From contig CABUWB010000140.1 in assembly GCA_902495025.1 (NCBI GenBank), forward strand, positions 1-5,777: a stretch of DNA of 5,777 nucleotides, read 5' to 3'. Both the position numbers and the translations under genes were made by a program. Shown here in pieces: positions 1-4,187 of this stretch (position 1 is its first letter; every line of letters starts with the position of its first letter). This stretch comes from an uncultured Eubacteriales bacterium. Its GTDB lineage: Bacteria; Bacillota; Clostridia; Lachnospirales; CAG-274. The notes beneath the pieces are model-generated. The model ran no database searches, was not told the DNA's origin, and saw nothing but the letters and a program-made list of their open reading frames with translations.

Positions 1-562
1 CGTTTTGGCTCTGCACCTCAACAAAACAATCGAATGTATGTGTATCGGCAACAACAAGCTCCATAACCTTGAGATGTGTTAAATCACGCCTTGCCTTTAC
101 CATGCTTACACGCTTAAACTCCCTCAAGCCGTCGCTTGCAAGAATACGGGCATTGTCTGTTGTGGGTCGCAAATCATCCCTTACGTACCTTACAACCGTA
201 TCGTAAGAAGGCAAATCTTCTTCCTGCCAGCCCTTTTCAAGTCCCTCACTGCAAAACAGCCTGTACAGCTTTGCATACTTGCATCTGTTTGTGGCAAACA
301 GCGGATTAAACCATATATTCTCAATAAGAGCTTTCATTTCAGCGTTTAATGCTCTGCGCCCTTTCGGCTGTGGAGGCTGTGGACATAACGCAAGTATTTT
401 CATATATTCAAGGTTAGTTTCACTGCCGCCAAGCTCCAACGCCCAAGCCGCCGCCTCGGTATATGCTTTAATCTTCCTGTGTAGCGTCCTTGCAGATATA
501 CCTAAACTTTCCGCAAAACTGCTTATGTATTCGGTTTTGTCCTTGCCCTCGTCATAAGCAAT
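1..562 (-). pseudogene. Mu-family transposase, continuation after an in-frame stop (partial, runs off the left edge)
   Basis: The frame of the upstream ORF (563-892) stays open for 187 codons after its TGA and leaves the window. It reads as the middle of a Mu-type DDE transposase, which binds element ends and joins them to target DNA. Residues 12-34 form a second helix-turn-helix (EYISSFAESLGISARTLHRK). Next come a region with IENIWFNPLFATNR and LPSYDTVVRYVRDD (about 80-130) and then VMELVVADTHTFDCFVE at 167-183, the start of the RNase H-like core. Asp173 of VADTHTFD is the likely first catalytic aspartate; the other two catalytic residues lie outside. No ATG, GTG or TTG with a ribosome site opens this frame near 562. 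The nearby ATG at 555 (minus) is in another frame and stops after ten codons. Together with the previous ORF it makes one transposase gene broken by a nonsense codon, or read through. Family assignment is from memory of firmicute Mu-like transposases. Confidence 0.8.
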
Positions 563-892
563 TCACTCCTCAACATACCGCTTCATTTCGATTGCCTGAT
601 TGTACTGCTTAGGATATTTTTCCTTGTAGCTCTGCACATCTATCGATACATACCATGGCGCATTATCCTCGTCAGCAATTCCGCTAACCTCAAGCTTTTT
701 CTGCTGACGGTATAAGCGGCGTGCTTTTGATGACAAGGAGCTTAATTCAATAAGCACCCTGTTTTTCCCTCCAACTGTTGCACTTTCCTCTTTTATCATA
801 TATTTACTGCTCTGAGTTCTAAGCTGCATAGCATTATAAGTAATTCCCTCAAGCTCTGCGGCTTGCTCAATGCTTAACCAAACTTTAATCAT
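563..892 (-). CDS. Mu-type transposase N-terminal DNA-binding part, truncated by in-frame TGA
   Basis: A 109-aa product starting MIKVWLSIEQAAELEGIT. It resembles the winged-helix end-binding domain of MuA-family transposases: a WLSIEQAAELEGI helix pair, a wing with GGKNRVLIELSSL, then SSKARRLYRQQKK. Full transposases of this family are several hundred residues long, so this ORF alone cannot be a working enzyme. The ATG at 892 is preferred over the ATG at 928 because a strong ribosome site (AGAGGGGG) lies 6-7 nt before it, and the 928 start would overlap the end of the upstream HTH gene. The stop is the TGA at 563-565, and the transposase-like frame continues directly after it without a shift. 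TGG encodes Trp here and TGA ends other genes in the window, so a changed genetic code is unlikely. If made alone, the fragment might bind element ends and compete with full transposase; that is inference. Confidence 0.75.
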   Translation of the reverse strand: MIKVWLSIEQAAELEGITYNAMQLRTQSSKYMIKEESATVGGKNRVLIELSSLSSKARRLYRQQKKLEVSGIADEDNAPWYVSIDVQSYKEKYPKQYNQAIEMKRYVEE

Positions 893-905
893 GCACACAC
901 CCCCT

Positions 906-1115
906 CTAAGCAGTATAACGCTCAACATCTATATCTAAAATTTCACCTATTTTATATCTGTATTTCAAACCTTTACGCTTTCCATACATAATAAGATATA
1001 GATATTTAGAGCTTGTTCCAACTGCCGTTGCGACTTCAGTCAGTGTCAAGCTCTTGCTTATAGCTTTTTTCTTAACTGCTTTTCCAAACGGTGTAAGCTG
1101 ATTTTTCCTCTTCAT
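906..1115 (-). CDS. small HTH regulator in the Ner position
   Basis: A 69-aa basic protein with an N-terminal LTPFGKAVKKKAI segment and a Cro/C1-type helix-turn-helix at about 23-50 (LTLTEVATAVGTSSKYLYLIMYG). It ends in RYKIGEILDIDVERYTA. It lies directly upstream of the transposase (13-nt gap) in the place held by ner in phage Mu, where Ner is a DNA-binding regulator that turns down early and repressor transcription. The same role is inferred here from position and fold only. The start has an AGGGAG ribosome site 8 nt upstream. No strong promoter of its own is visible on the minus strand, so it is probably read from the early promoter near 2721-2749. The upstream gap of about 120 bp holds a small antisense RNA whose promoter sits in this gene's leader. 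It could also be another Xre-type phage regulator. Confidence 0.75.
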   Translation of the reverse strand: MKRKNQLTPFGKAVKKKAISKSLTLTEVATAVGTSSKYLYLIMYGKRKGLKYRYKIGEILDIDVERYTA

Positions 1116-1158
1116 AAAACCAACTCCCTGTTATAATTCATATTTTTTGACAAACATA

Positions 1159-1187
1159 TTGCCATTTTTTGCATTAATTGATATAAT
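1159..1187 (+). promoter_or_regulatory. sigma-A-type promoter of small RNA
   Basis: TTGCCA at 1159-1164 and TATAAT at 1182-1187 are separated by 17 bp, giving an expected start at about 1194. It points against the early operon and has no protein gene downstream, only two hairpins and a T tract. Confidence 0.6.
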
Positions 1188-1193
1188 AGATTG

Positions 1194-1252
1194 TGTCTTT
1201 TGTGCTCTCTAATAGAGAGCCGGCAGTGGGTCGCAGCTCACTGCCTTTTTTT
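1194..1252 (+). ncRNA. short antisense RNA within the early operon
   Basis: A transcript of about 60 nt is predicted from the promoter at 1159-1187 to the terminator at 1222-1252. It would contain a perfect 7-bp hairpin (GCTCTCT, loop AAT, AGAGAGC, 1204-1220) followed directly by the terminator stem. It holds no ORF. It is complementary to any early-operon mRNA across the gap between the 47-aa membrane gene and the HTH gene, and it overlaps the last few nucleotides of the membrane gene (1238-1252). Convergent overlap at 3' ends is the arrangement of type I toxin-antitoxin pairs such as txpA/RatA. A short antisense RNA in an early phage operon also recalls OOP of phage lambda. Both parallels are inference; the promoter and terminator are seen directly. 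Confidence 0.55.
1222..1252 (+). terminator. intrinsic terminator of small RNA
   Basis: The stem GGCAGTGGG (1222-1230) pairs with CTCACTGCC (1237-1245), including one G-T pair, around a 6-nt loop. Seven T residues follow at 1246-1252. There is no A tract before the stem, so it works only rightward, although no rightward protein gene ends here. Confidence 0.8.
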
Positions 1253-1381
1253 GTTTCTCTCTCTGATGATAGCAAGCTCATAGCTCTTAGCCTCTGCCTC
1301 ATACCAAGCCCTTGCAGCTCTTACAAGCTCAATAGCAAACATACAAAACAAAAATAATAAAATAATTTCAGCTGTTGTCAT
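1238..1381 (-). CDS. 47-aa single-pass membrane protein
   Basis: The product starts MTTAEIILLFLFCMFAIELV: one hydrophobic segment (about residues 5-20), then a charged helix rich in Ala, Glu and Arg (VRAARAWYEAEAKSYELAII) and a basic tail RERNKKRQ. The start is well supported: AAAGGTGG lies 7-8 nt upstream, and the ATG shares one base with the stop of the preceding gene (TAATG), which suggests translational coupling. The last bases are inside the terminator stem of the convergent small RNA. Function is unknown. Options are a small phage membrane peptide, a holin-like or type I toxin-like peptide, or an inner-membrane regulator. The long charged tail differs from typical TxpA or BsrG toxins, so the toxin idea rests on layout only. 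Confidence 0.7.
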   Translation of the reverse strand: MTTAEIILLFLFCMFAIELVRAARAWYEAEAKSYELAIIRERNKKRQ

Positions 1382-1545
1382 TATAAATCCACCTTTCTGT
1401 TAAGCCTACGGCTCTTGCCGCTTACCTTGTTTACAATCTCAAAGCACTCCGAACAATCCTTTATGATAAGCCAGTTGTCAGGGTCAAGCCTGTACCTACG
1501 TAAAAGCATCTTCTGCCTGCGTGTCGGTTTTTTGCCATGTTTCAT
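1381..1545 (-). CDS. DUF6906-like small phage protein
   Basis: A 54-aa very basic protein starting MKHGKKPTRRQKMLLRRYRL, then DPDNWLIIKDCSECFEIVNK and ending SGKSRRLNRKVDL. The pattern of MKHGKKPT, a basic helix, DPxNWLIIKD and a final SGKxRRL is one I recognise from a family of about 50-60-residue proteins of firmicute phages and integrative elements (DUF6906, function unknown). A strong AAGGAGG ribosome site lies 6-7 nt before the ATG. The gene begins 11 nt after the stop of the upstream gene and overlaps the following gene by one base. The name is recalled, not searched. Confidence 0.75.
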   Translation of the reverse strand: MKHGKKPTRRQKMLLRRYRLDPDNWLIIKDCSECFEIVNKVSGKSRRLNRKVDL

Positions 1546-1556
1546 ATTGTTCCTCC

Positions 1557-1796
1557 TTACTGTATTTTCTTGATAACATCAATCGCAATTGCCGAAAGGC
1601 TGTCGCACTCAACATTGACTTTAACGCTTGAAACACATTCTTCGTTATCTCCATAGCATACAGCAACAGCAACAACATCATCACCTGCTTTGTTTGGTAC
1701 AGCAGCAAGCTTAATAATCCTATTATCAATTTTCTTAACAAGATTTTCCAACTCAAATGCTATAAAAGATAATTTTTTTGAGTACATTTCACTCAT
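1557..1796 (-). CDS. hypothetical early-operon protein, 79 aa
   Basis: I do not recognise this protein. It starts MSEMYSKKLSFIAFELENLV and contains a central strand-rich part (KLAAVPN, DDVVAVAVCYGDNEECVSSVKVNVE) and a C-terminal helix (SLSAIAIDVIKKIQ). There are no membrane segments and the fold is probably a small alpha/beta domain. Two starts are possible. The ATG at 1796 has GGTGA about 9 nt upstream; the ATG at 1787 has AAGG about 10 nt upstream and would shorten the protein by three residues. It follows the stop of the 72-aa gene by 13 nt, and its own stop lies just before the ribosome site of the DUF6906-like gene, so it belongs to the same leftward operon. Confidence 0.7.
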   Translation of the reverse strand: MSEMYSKKLSFIAFELENLVKKIDNRIIKLAAVPNKAGDDVVAVAVCYGDNEECVSSVKVNVECDSLSAIAIDVIKKIQ

Positions 1797-1809
1797 ACCT
1801 TAATTCACC

Positions 1810-2028
1810 TCACAACCAATACTTATCTGTCCTACCAAGTACATAGTCAACACTGCATCTATAATGCTCACAAAAGTCATACATTATATCAACATCTAAC
1901 AGCGGAATACACTCAAGACGGGAAATAAGCACCTCAGCTACACCTGTAATATCCTTTTCACCGTTTTCCTCCAAAACCGACAATACACGTTCCTCAACTA
2001 CTTTGTAATCAATGTTCTTATAATTCAT
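1810..2028 (-). CDS. 72-aa protein with a Cro/C1-repressor-like C-terminal tail
   Basis: The C-terminal segment (YDFCEHYRCSVDYVLGRTDK) matches the end of the helix-turn-helix domain of firmicute phage repressors. The window's own repressor has the equivalent stretch YFNCSIDYLLGRTDN at residues 51-65. The N-terminal part (MNYKNIDYKVVEERVLSVLE) is helical, but I see no clear recognition helix, so DNA binding is uncertain. The start is firm: AAGGAGG lies 7 nt upstream and the ATG overlaps the TGA of the upstream gene (ATGA), a sign of coupled translation. It could be a degenerate Xre-type protein that still pairs with, or modulates, the repressor; that is speculation. Confidence 0.7.
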   Translation of the reverse strand: MNYKNIDYKVVEERVLSVLEENGEKDITGVAEVLISRLECIPLLDVDIMYDFCEHYRCSVDYVLGRTDKYWL

Positions 2029-2309
2029 TTTTTATCCTCCTTGTACATTAACTCTACCCAAAACGCCTGTAAATCGTCCCTTAAATGCTTGAACCGCCTT
2101 TTCGATGCACCTTCATCAAACCTAATTTCCTCTTTTATAATAGGCTTACCTCTCCAGTTGCCGTCCTTATATACTCTCACAGATAACTGAGCAATATGTC
2201 CCGAATATTCCAAAAATGCACGAGCCGCTGTACTATGATTAATTGTAACAACCCACTCCATAATTGACTTGATTATGTCTATTGTTAATTCAGAATTATC
2301 CGCCGCCAT
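2025..2309 (-). CDS. hypothetical early-operon protein, 94 aa
   Basis: No family is recognised with confidence. The protein starts MAADNSELTIDIIKSIMEWV and carries FLEYSGHIAQLSVRVYKDG followed by charged RGKPIIKEEIRFDEG and a helical, basic tail (SKRRFKHLRDDLQAFWVELM). The central part could form a small beta-sheet. GGGAG lies about 10 nt before the ATG, and its TGA overlaps the next start by four bases (ATGA), so it is co-translated with the 72-aa gene. Small proteins of this type, with no assigned role, are common between repressor and transposase or replication genes in firmicute phages. Confidence 0.7.
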   Translation of the reverse strand: MAADNSELTIDIIKSIMEWVVTINHSTAARAFLEYSGHIAQLSVRVYKDGNWRGKPIIKEEIRFDEGASKRRFKHLRDDLQAFWVELMYKEDKK

Positions 2310-2347
2310 TTAACTTACACTCCCTTCTGATATCCTATACAAGGCAT

Positions 2348-2440
2348 TCATTTTCTTCTGCCCTCTTTAATAATCAGTATAATTCCTACAATATAAACTG
2401 CCGCAAGCATAACGTCTGCAATAATACTCAATACCTCCAC
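2348..2440 (-). CDS. 30-aa membrane peptide with GTG start
   Basis: The reading frame gives (V/M)EVLSIIADVMLAAVYIVG, continuing IILIIKEGRRK: one hydrophobic span of about 20 residues and a short basic tail, which suggests N-out, C-in insertion. The start is decided by an excellent AAGGAGGTGA ribosome site, with the GTG at 2440 about 5-6 nt behind it; a second GTG two bases upstream hits a stop after four codons. Size and build resemble the holin-like toxin peptides (TxpA/BsrG-like) of firmicute phages, but such peptides are hard to tell from chance. A TATAAT at 2479-2474 on the minus strand has no good -35 box, so it may be read with the operon. I see no convincing antisense partner here. Confidence 0.55.
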   Translation of the reverse strand: MEVLSIIADVMLAAVYIVGIILIIKEGRRK

Positions 2441-2490
2441 ACTCTCACCTCCTTGACATTTATTACGGGGTATATTATAATTAGGGCAAC

Positions 2491-2508
2491 GGGGAGGAAA
2501 CCCTCCCC
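2491..2508. other. GC-rich hairpin between two small genes
   Basis: GGGGAGG (2491-2497) and CCTCCCC (2502-2508) form a perfect 7-bp stem with a 4-nt loop in an otherwise AT-rich stretch. It lies 7 bp past the stop of the 48-aa gene. It has no T tract on either strand, so it is not a standard terminator; it may protect an mRNA end or pause transcription. A TATAAT follows at 2479-2474 on the minus strand. Confidence 0.45.
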
Positions 2509-2514
2509 TGCTTA

Positions 2515-2661
2515 TTAATCAAGCCATATATGTATAAGCTTTTGGATTATATCCACTAACTTATCTATAAGGCTTAATATCAAGGTAGCAAGCACAATCT
2601 TGTCTGTGATGTGGCGTGGATTGTGCTTGTTGCCTTTTTTCTTGCCCTTTTTCTTTTTCAT
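2515..2661 (-). CDS. 48-aa Lys-rich small protein, first gene of the early operon
   Basis: The product begins MKKKKGKKKGNKHNPRHITD and continues with a hydrophobic to amphipathic helix (KIVLATLILSLIDKLVDIIQ) ending KLIHIWLD. The first 17 residues are almost all basic or polar, so binding to nucleic acid or to membrane phospholipid is possible. The second half could be membrane-associated. AGGAGGG stands 6 nt before the ATG. It is the gene closest to the early promoter, with a leader of about 55 nt. Small proteins with a basic head and a hydrophobic tail are common at this place in firmicute phages and integrative elements, but I know of no function. Confidence 0.65.
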   Translation of the reverse strand: MKKKKGKKKGNKHNPRHITDKIVLATLILSLIDKLVDIIQKLIHIWLD

Positions 2662-2720
2662 TGCCTGCCCTCCTTTTTTGTGATATGATAGAAATGTGAT
2701 GTATTTTTCTATCTAAATAT

Positions 2721-2749
2721 ATTATATCTCAATTTTATGAGATTGTCAA
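2721..2749 (-). promoter_or_regulatory. early (lytic) promoter of the leftward operon
   Basis: Read on the minus strand, TTGACA (2749-2744) and TATAAT (2726-2721) are separated by exactly 17 bp, a perfect sigma-A consensus. The spacer is almost wholly filled by operator 1 (2727-2742), so a bound repressor would block RNA polymerase. This corresponds to the early promoter of Mu, opposite the repressor gene. Confidence 0.85.
2727..2742. promoter_or_regulatory. operator 1 (dyad)
   Basis: TCTCAATTTTATGAGA has the dyad half-sites CTCA and TGAG six bases apart. It lies between the -35 and -10 boxes of the early promoter. It is the inverted copy of operator 2. Confidence 0.75.
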
Positions 2750-2755
2750 CAAATT

Positions 2756-2771
2756 TCTCATAAAATTGAGA
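2756..2771. promoter_or_regulatory. operator 2 (dyad)
   Basis: TCTCATAAAATTGAGA is the exact reverse complement of operator 1, with 29 bp between centres. It lies upstream of the early -35 box and 19 bp before the repressor start codon, so it could mediate autoregulation of the repressor. Binding of the two sites by a repressor pair is inferred. Confidence 0.75.
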
Positions 2772-2790
2772 TTTTTATGGAGGTTATATT

Positions 2791-3402
2791 ATGTTTTGGG
2801 AACGTTTTAATAAACTATGCGAAGCTCAATCTACCAAACCTAACCCTGTCGGAGCTAAAATTGGCATATCTTCGGGTATCATAACCAAATGGAAAAGTGG
2901 TAGTATACCAAACGGAGAAAACTTAATAAAATTATCAGATTATTTCAACTGTTCAATTGATTACTTGCTTGGAAGAACAGACAACCCTGAAATAAATAGA
3001 GCTCCCGTTTTTATTCCGGAGCCTGTCAATATCATTAAAATCCCCTTTATCATGTCAAGAGTATCTGCTGGTAAAGGTGCATACATTTCCGATGAGCCAC
3101 CTGAGGTGCTTGAAATTGATGCAGAAACATACCCTAAAGCCGATATGGCTATTACAATAAAAGGAGATAGTATGCAGCCTAAATATAATGACGGTAACAT
3201 CATACTCGTCCATAAACAGCCTTGCTTGGAGAACGGTCAGATAGGTATTTTTCGCCTTAATAATGAAGGATATATCAAAGAATATCACGTTGACGAGGAT
3301 AACAAAATCACCCTTGTATCACTTAACCCCAAATATCCACCTATCCCTGTCAATGAAAATGATGACTTCGCCATAGAGGGACTTGTGCTGTGCAGCTTTT
3401 AA
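2791..3402 (+). CDS. LexA/CI-type prophage repressor (Xre HTH plus S24 peptidase)
   Basis: This 203-aa protein should bind the dyad operators at 2727-2771 and hold the leftward early operon silent. An Xre-type HTH lies at about residues 5-62: GAKIGISSGIITKWKSG is the turn and recognition helix, and CSIDYLLGRTDN closes the domain. A linker leads to the S24 self-cleaving domain: the cleavage site in RVSAGKGAYI (Ala93-Gly94), catalytic Ser127 in IKGDSMQP and Lys163 in GYIKEY. All elements for RecA-stimulated autocleavage are present, so induction by DNA damage is likely. The start has GGAGG 7 nt upstream. No strong rightward promoter is evident, and operator 2 overlaps its leader. Length is normal for the family. 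It differs from the classical Mu c repressor, which lacks this peptidase. Confidence 0.92.
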   Translation: MFWERFNKLCEAQSTKPNPVGAKIGISSGIITKWKSGSIPNGENLIKLSDYFNCSIDYLLGRTDNPEINRAPVFIPEPVNIIKIPFIMSRVSAGKGAYISDEPPEVLEIDAETYPKADMAITIKGDSMQPKYNDGNIILVHKQPCLENGQIGIFRLNNEGYIKEYHVDEDNKITLVSLNPKYPPIPVNENDDFAIEGLVLCSF

Positions 3403-3477
3403 TTTTTTTTACTGATTTTTGATATATTTTTCTATCATTTTTTGAAATACATTAAAATAGGTAGGAACTAATGCCAT

Positions 3478-3560
3478 AATGGACGTATTGCTTTTATGGA
3501 TTTTCTATCATTTTTTTACCCTTGTAACAGGCTTAAATGGCTCAATACGTCCGTTTTTTT
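3478..3560 (+). terminator. long-loop terminator after the repressor
   Basis: AATGGACGTATTG (3478-3490) pairs with CAATACGTCCGTT (3543-3555), 13 bp with one G-T pair, around a 52-nt loop, and T residues follow to 3560. It lies 75 bp past the repressor stop. The loop is unusually large and holds one TGTAACA motif, so the stem may have another role. Confidence 0.55.
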
Positions 3561-3668
3561 GCATTTTTTTAATTTGTCATATTTATTTTGTACCTCAAAA
3601 TCAATATGTAGAGCTGCATCCGTTACACAATAAACAGGTGCTTTACTACCTCGAAAAACACCGTAACA

Positions 3669-3818
3669 CCGCTTATTAAACCACTTGTAACACTGTGCGT
3701 TACACCGATAAATATAAATAACGCTTTGTAACACCTTGCACCGTTACAAATTTTTACTTTTGTTGCAATTTTCCCTCAAAAATAATAAAAAAGCGTGAAA
3801 GCCGCTTATTAAGCCACT
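3669..3818 (+). repeat. 17-bp imperfect direct repeat
   Basis: CCGCTTATTAAACCACT at 3669-3685 recurs as CCGCTTATTAAGCCACT at 3802-3818, 16 of 17 identical and 133 bp apart. The second copy forms the loop of a terminator-like hairpin; the first sits between two GTAAC motifs. Confidence 0.6.
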
Positions 3819-3831
3819 CTCACGCTTTTTT
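3787..3831. terminator. bidirectional terminator-like hairpin
   Basis: AAAAAAGCGTGA (3787-3798) and TCACGCTTTTTT (3820-3831) form a perfect 12-bp stem around a 21-nt loop. The A tract before it and the T tract after it allow function on both strands. It may shield the element from host transcription, or the reverse. Confidence 0.7.
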
Positions 3832-4009
3832 AATTTTTTTCATATTTTTTTGCCAATTATGTGCGTTATTTTTCGTTACAAATCCTACAATCCCGTCAAA
3901 TCCCGCCTTTTTGGACTTTTTCCCACCATCTAACTCACGAACTTTTTTGACATCCTCTCTGCGATATTACACCAACCCCTGAAATCAAAAAATATTTATG
4001 TTTTTACAA
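3832..4009. other. gene-free stretch, probable element-host junction
   Basis: There is no gene here. It holds the outermost GTAAC motif (3874-3880) and two AATCCCG copies 10 bp apart (3889-3895 and 3899-3905). Elements of this type end in 5'-TG...CA-3', and 3970-3971 (CA of ATTACA) is one possible end, which would read TGTAATATCGC inward. The other end and the target duplication lie outside the window, so the exact junction cannot be fixed. Everything from 4010 on reads as host sequence. Confidence 0.3.
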
Positions 4010-4038
4010 TTGACAAATAAATGATTTATGTTTATAAT
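4010..4038 (+). promoter_or_regulatory. consensus sigma-A promoter of the riboswitch transcript
   Basis: TTGACA (4010-4015), a 17-bp spacer and TATAAT (4033-4038) form a perfect consensus, with AT-rich sequence upstream. The expected start at about 4045 is just before the riboswitch's first helix. Confidence 0.85.
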
Positions 4039-4044
4039 AGACTT

Positions 4045-4136
4045 AGTTGAGGGAGTAGTTGGCACAGTTATCTGTGCGGTAAATTCCAACATCGTGGCCA
4101 TTAGGGTCTGGTTTTACCATAATCAGCAAGACTCAT
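4045..4136 (+). promoter_or_regulatory. yybP-ykoY family Mn2+ riboswitch aptamer
   Basis: Two family signatures are present and face each other across a closing helix: GGGAGTAG at 4051-4058 and CAGCAAGA at 4124-4131. TGAG (4048-4051) pairs with CTCA (4132-4135). Inside are GTTGG (4058-4062) with CCAAC (4086-4090), a CACAG/CTGTG hairpin (4063-4076), and GGTAAA (4078-4083), which can pair with TTTACC (4113-4118). Members of this family bind Mn2+ and normally switch on manganese exporters. The 3' strand of the closing helix is also the 5' part of the terminator stem, so ligand binding should prevent termination. The family call rests on recalled consensus; no covariance model was run. No exporter gene follows. 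Confidence 0.75.
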
Positions 4137-4168
4137 ACGCGTATTTCGTACGTGTATGGGTCTTTTTT
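4130..4168 (+). terminator. riboswitch-controlled intrinsic terminator
   Basis: GACTCATACGCGTA (4130-4143) pairs over all 14 positions (two G-T pairs) with TACGTGTATGGGTC (4149-4162) around a 5-nt loop. Six T residues follow (4163-4168). Its left arm includes CTCA (4132-4135), which is needed for the aptamer's closing helix, so the two structures exclude each other. Confidence 0.85.
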
Positions 4169-4187
4169 AATATAATAAACACTATTC

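Larger units (their letters stand above)
3523..3880. repeat. cluster of eight GTAAC-core motifs, possible transposase-binding end repeats
   Basis: Rightward copies are TGTAACA at 3523-3529, 3686-3692 and 3727-3733, and GTAACA at 3663-3668. Leftward copies are CGTTACA at 3621-3627, 3698-3704, 3742-3748 and 3874-3880. The rightward ones end in A (TGTAACA); on their own strand the leftward ones all read TGTAACG. Two pairs form dyads: TGTAAC/GTTACA at 3686-3704 and TTTGTAAC/GTTACAAA at 3725-3750. Mu-like elements carry several transposase sites near each end, so these fit the end of the element, but no binding data exist. The stretch 3403-4009 holds no believable gene. Confidence 0.5.

Noticed and set aside
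279..557. Plus-strand ORF of 92 codons
   Set aside because: It is the antisense shadow of the transposase frame, with no ribosome site; the minus-strand frame carries clear transposase motifs.
563..565. TGA read as tryptophan by a changed genetic code
   Set aside because: Trp is encoded by TGG in dnaB and in the same transposase, and TGA ends neighbouring genes such as 1810-2028.
1496..1756. Minus-strand ORF of 86 codons overlapping two small genes
   Set aside because: It lacks a ribosome site and conflicts with the 79-aa and DUF6906-like genes, both of which have good starts.
3516..3734. Minus-strand ORF of 72 codons in the repeat region
   Set aside because: No ribosome site or recognisable protein; it crosses a terminator stem and five repeat motifs.
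3523..3880. CRISPR array
   Set aside because: The repeats are only 6-7 bp, occur in both orientations and have irregular spacing.
4171..4176. Separate promoter for the structured RNA (TATAAT)
   Set aside because: No -35 box lies at a suitable distance and the site falls in AT-rich sequence after a T tract; kept only as a possibility.
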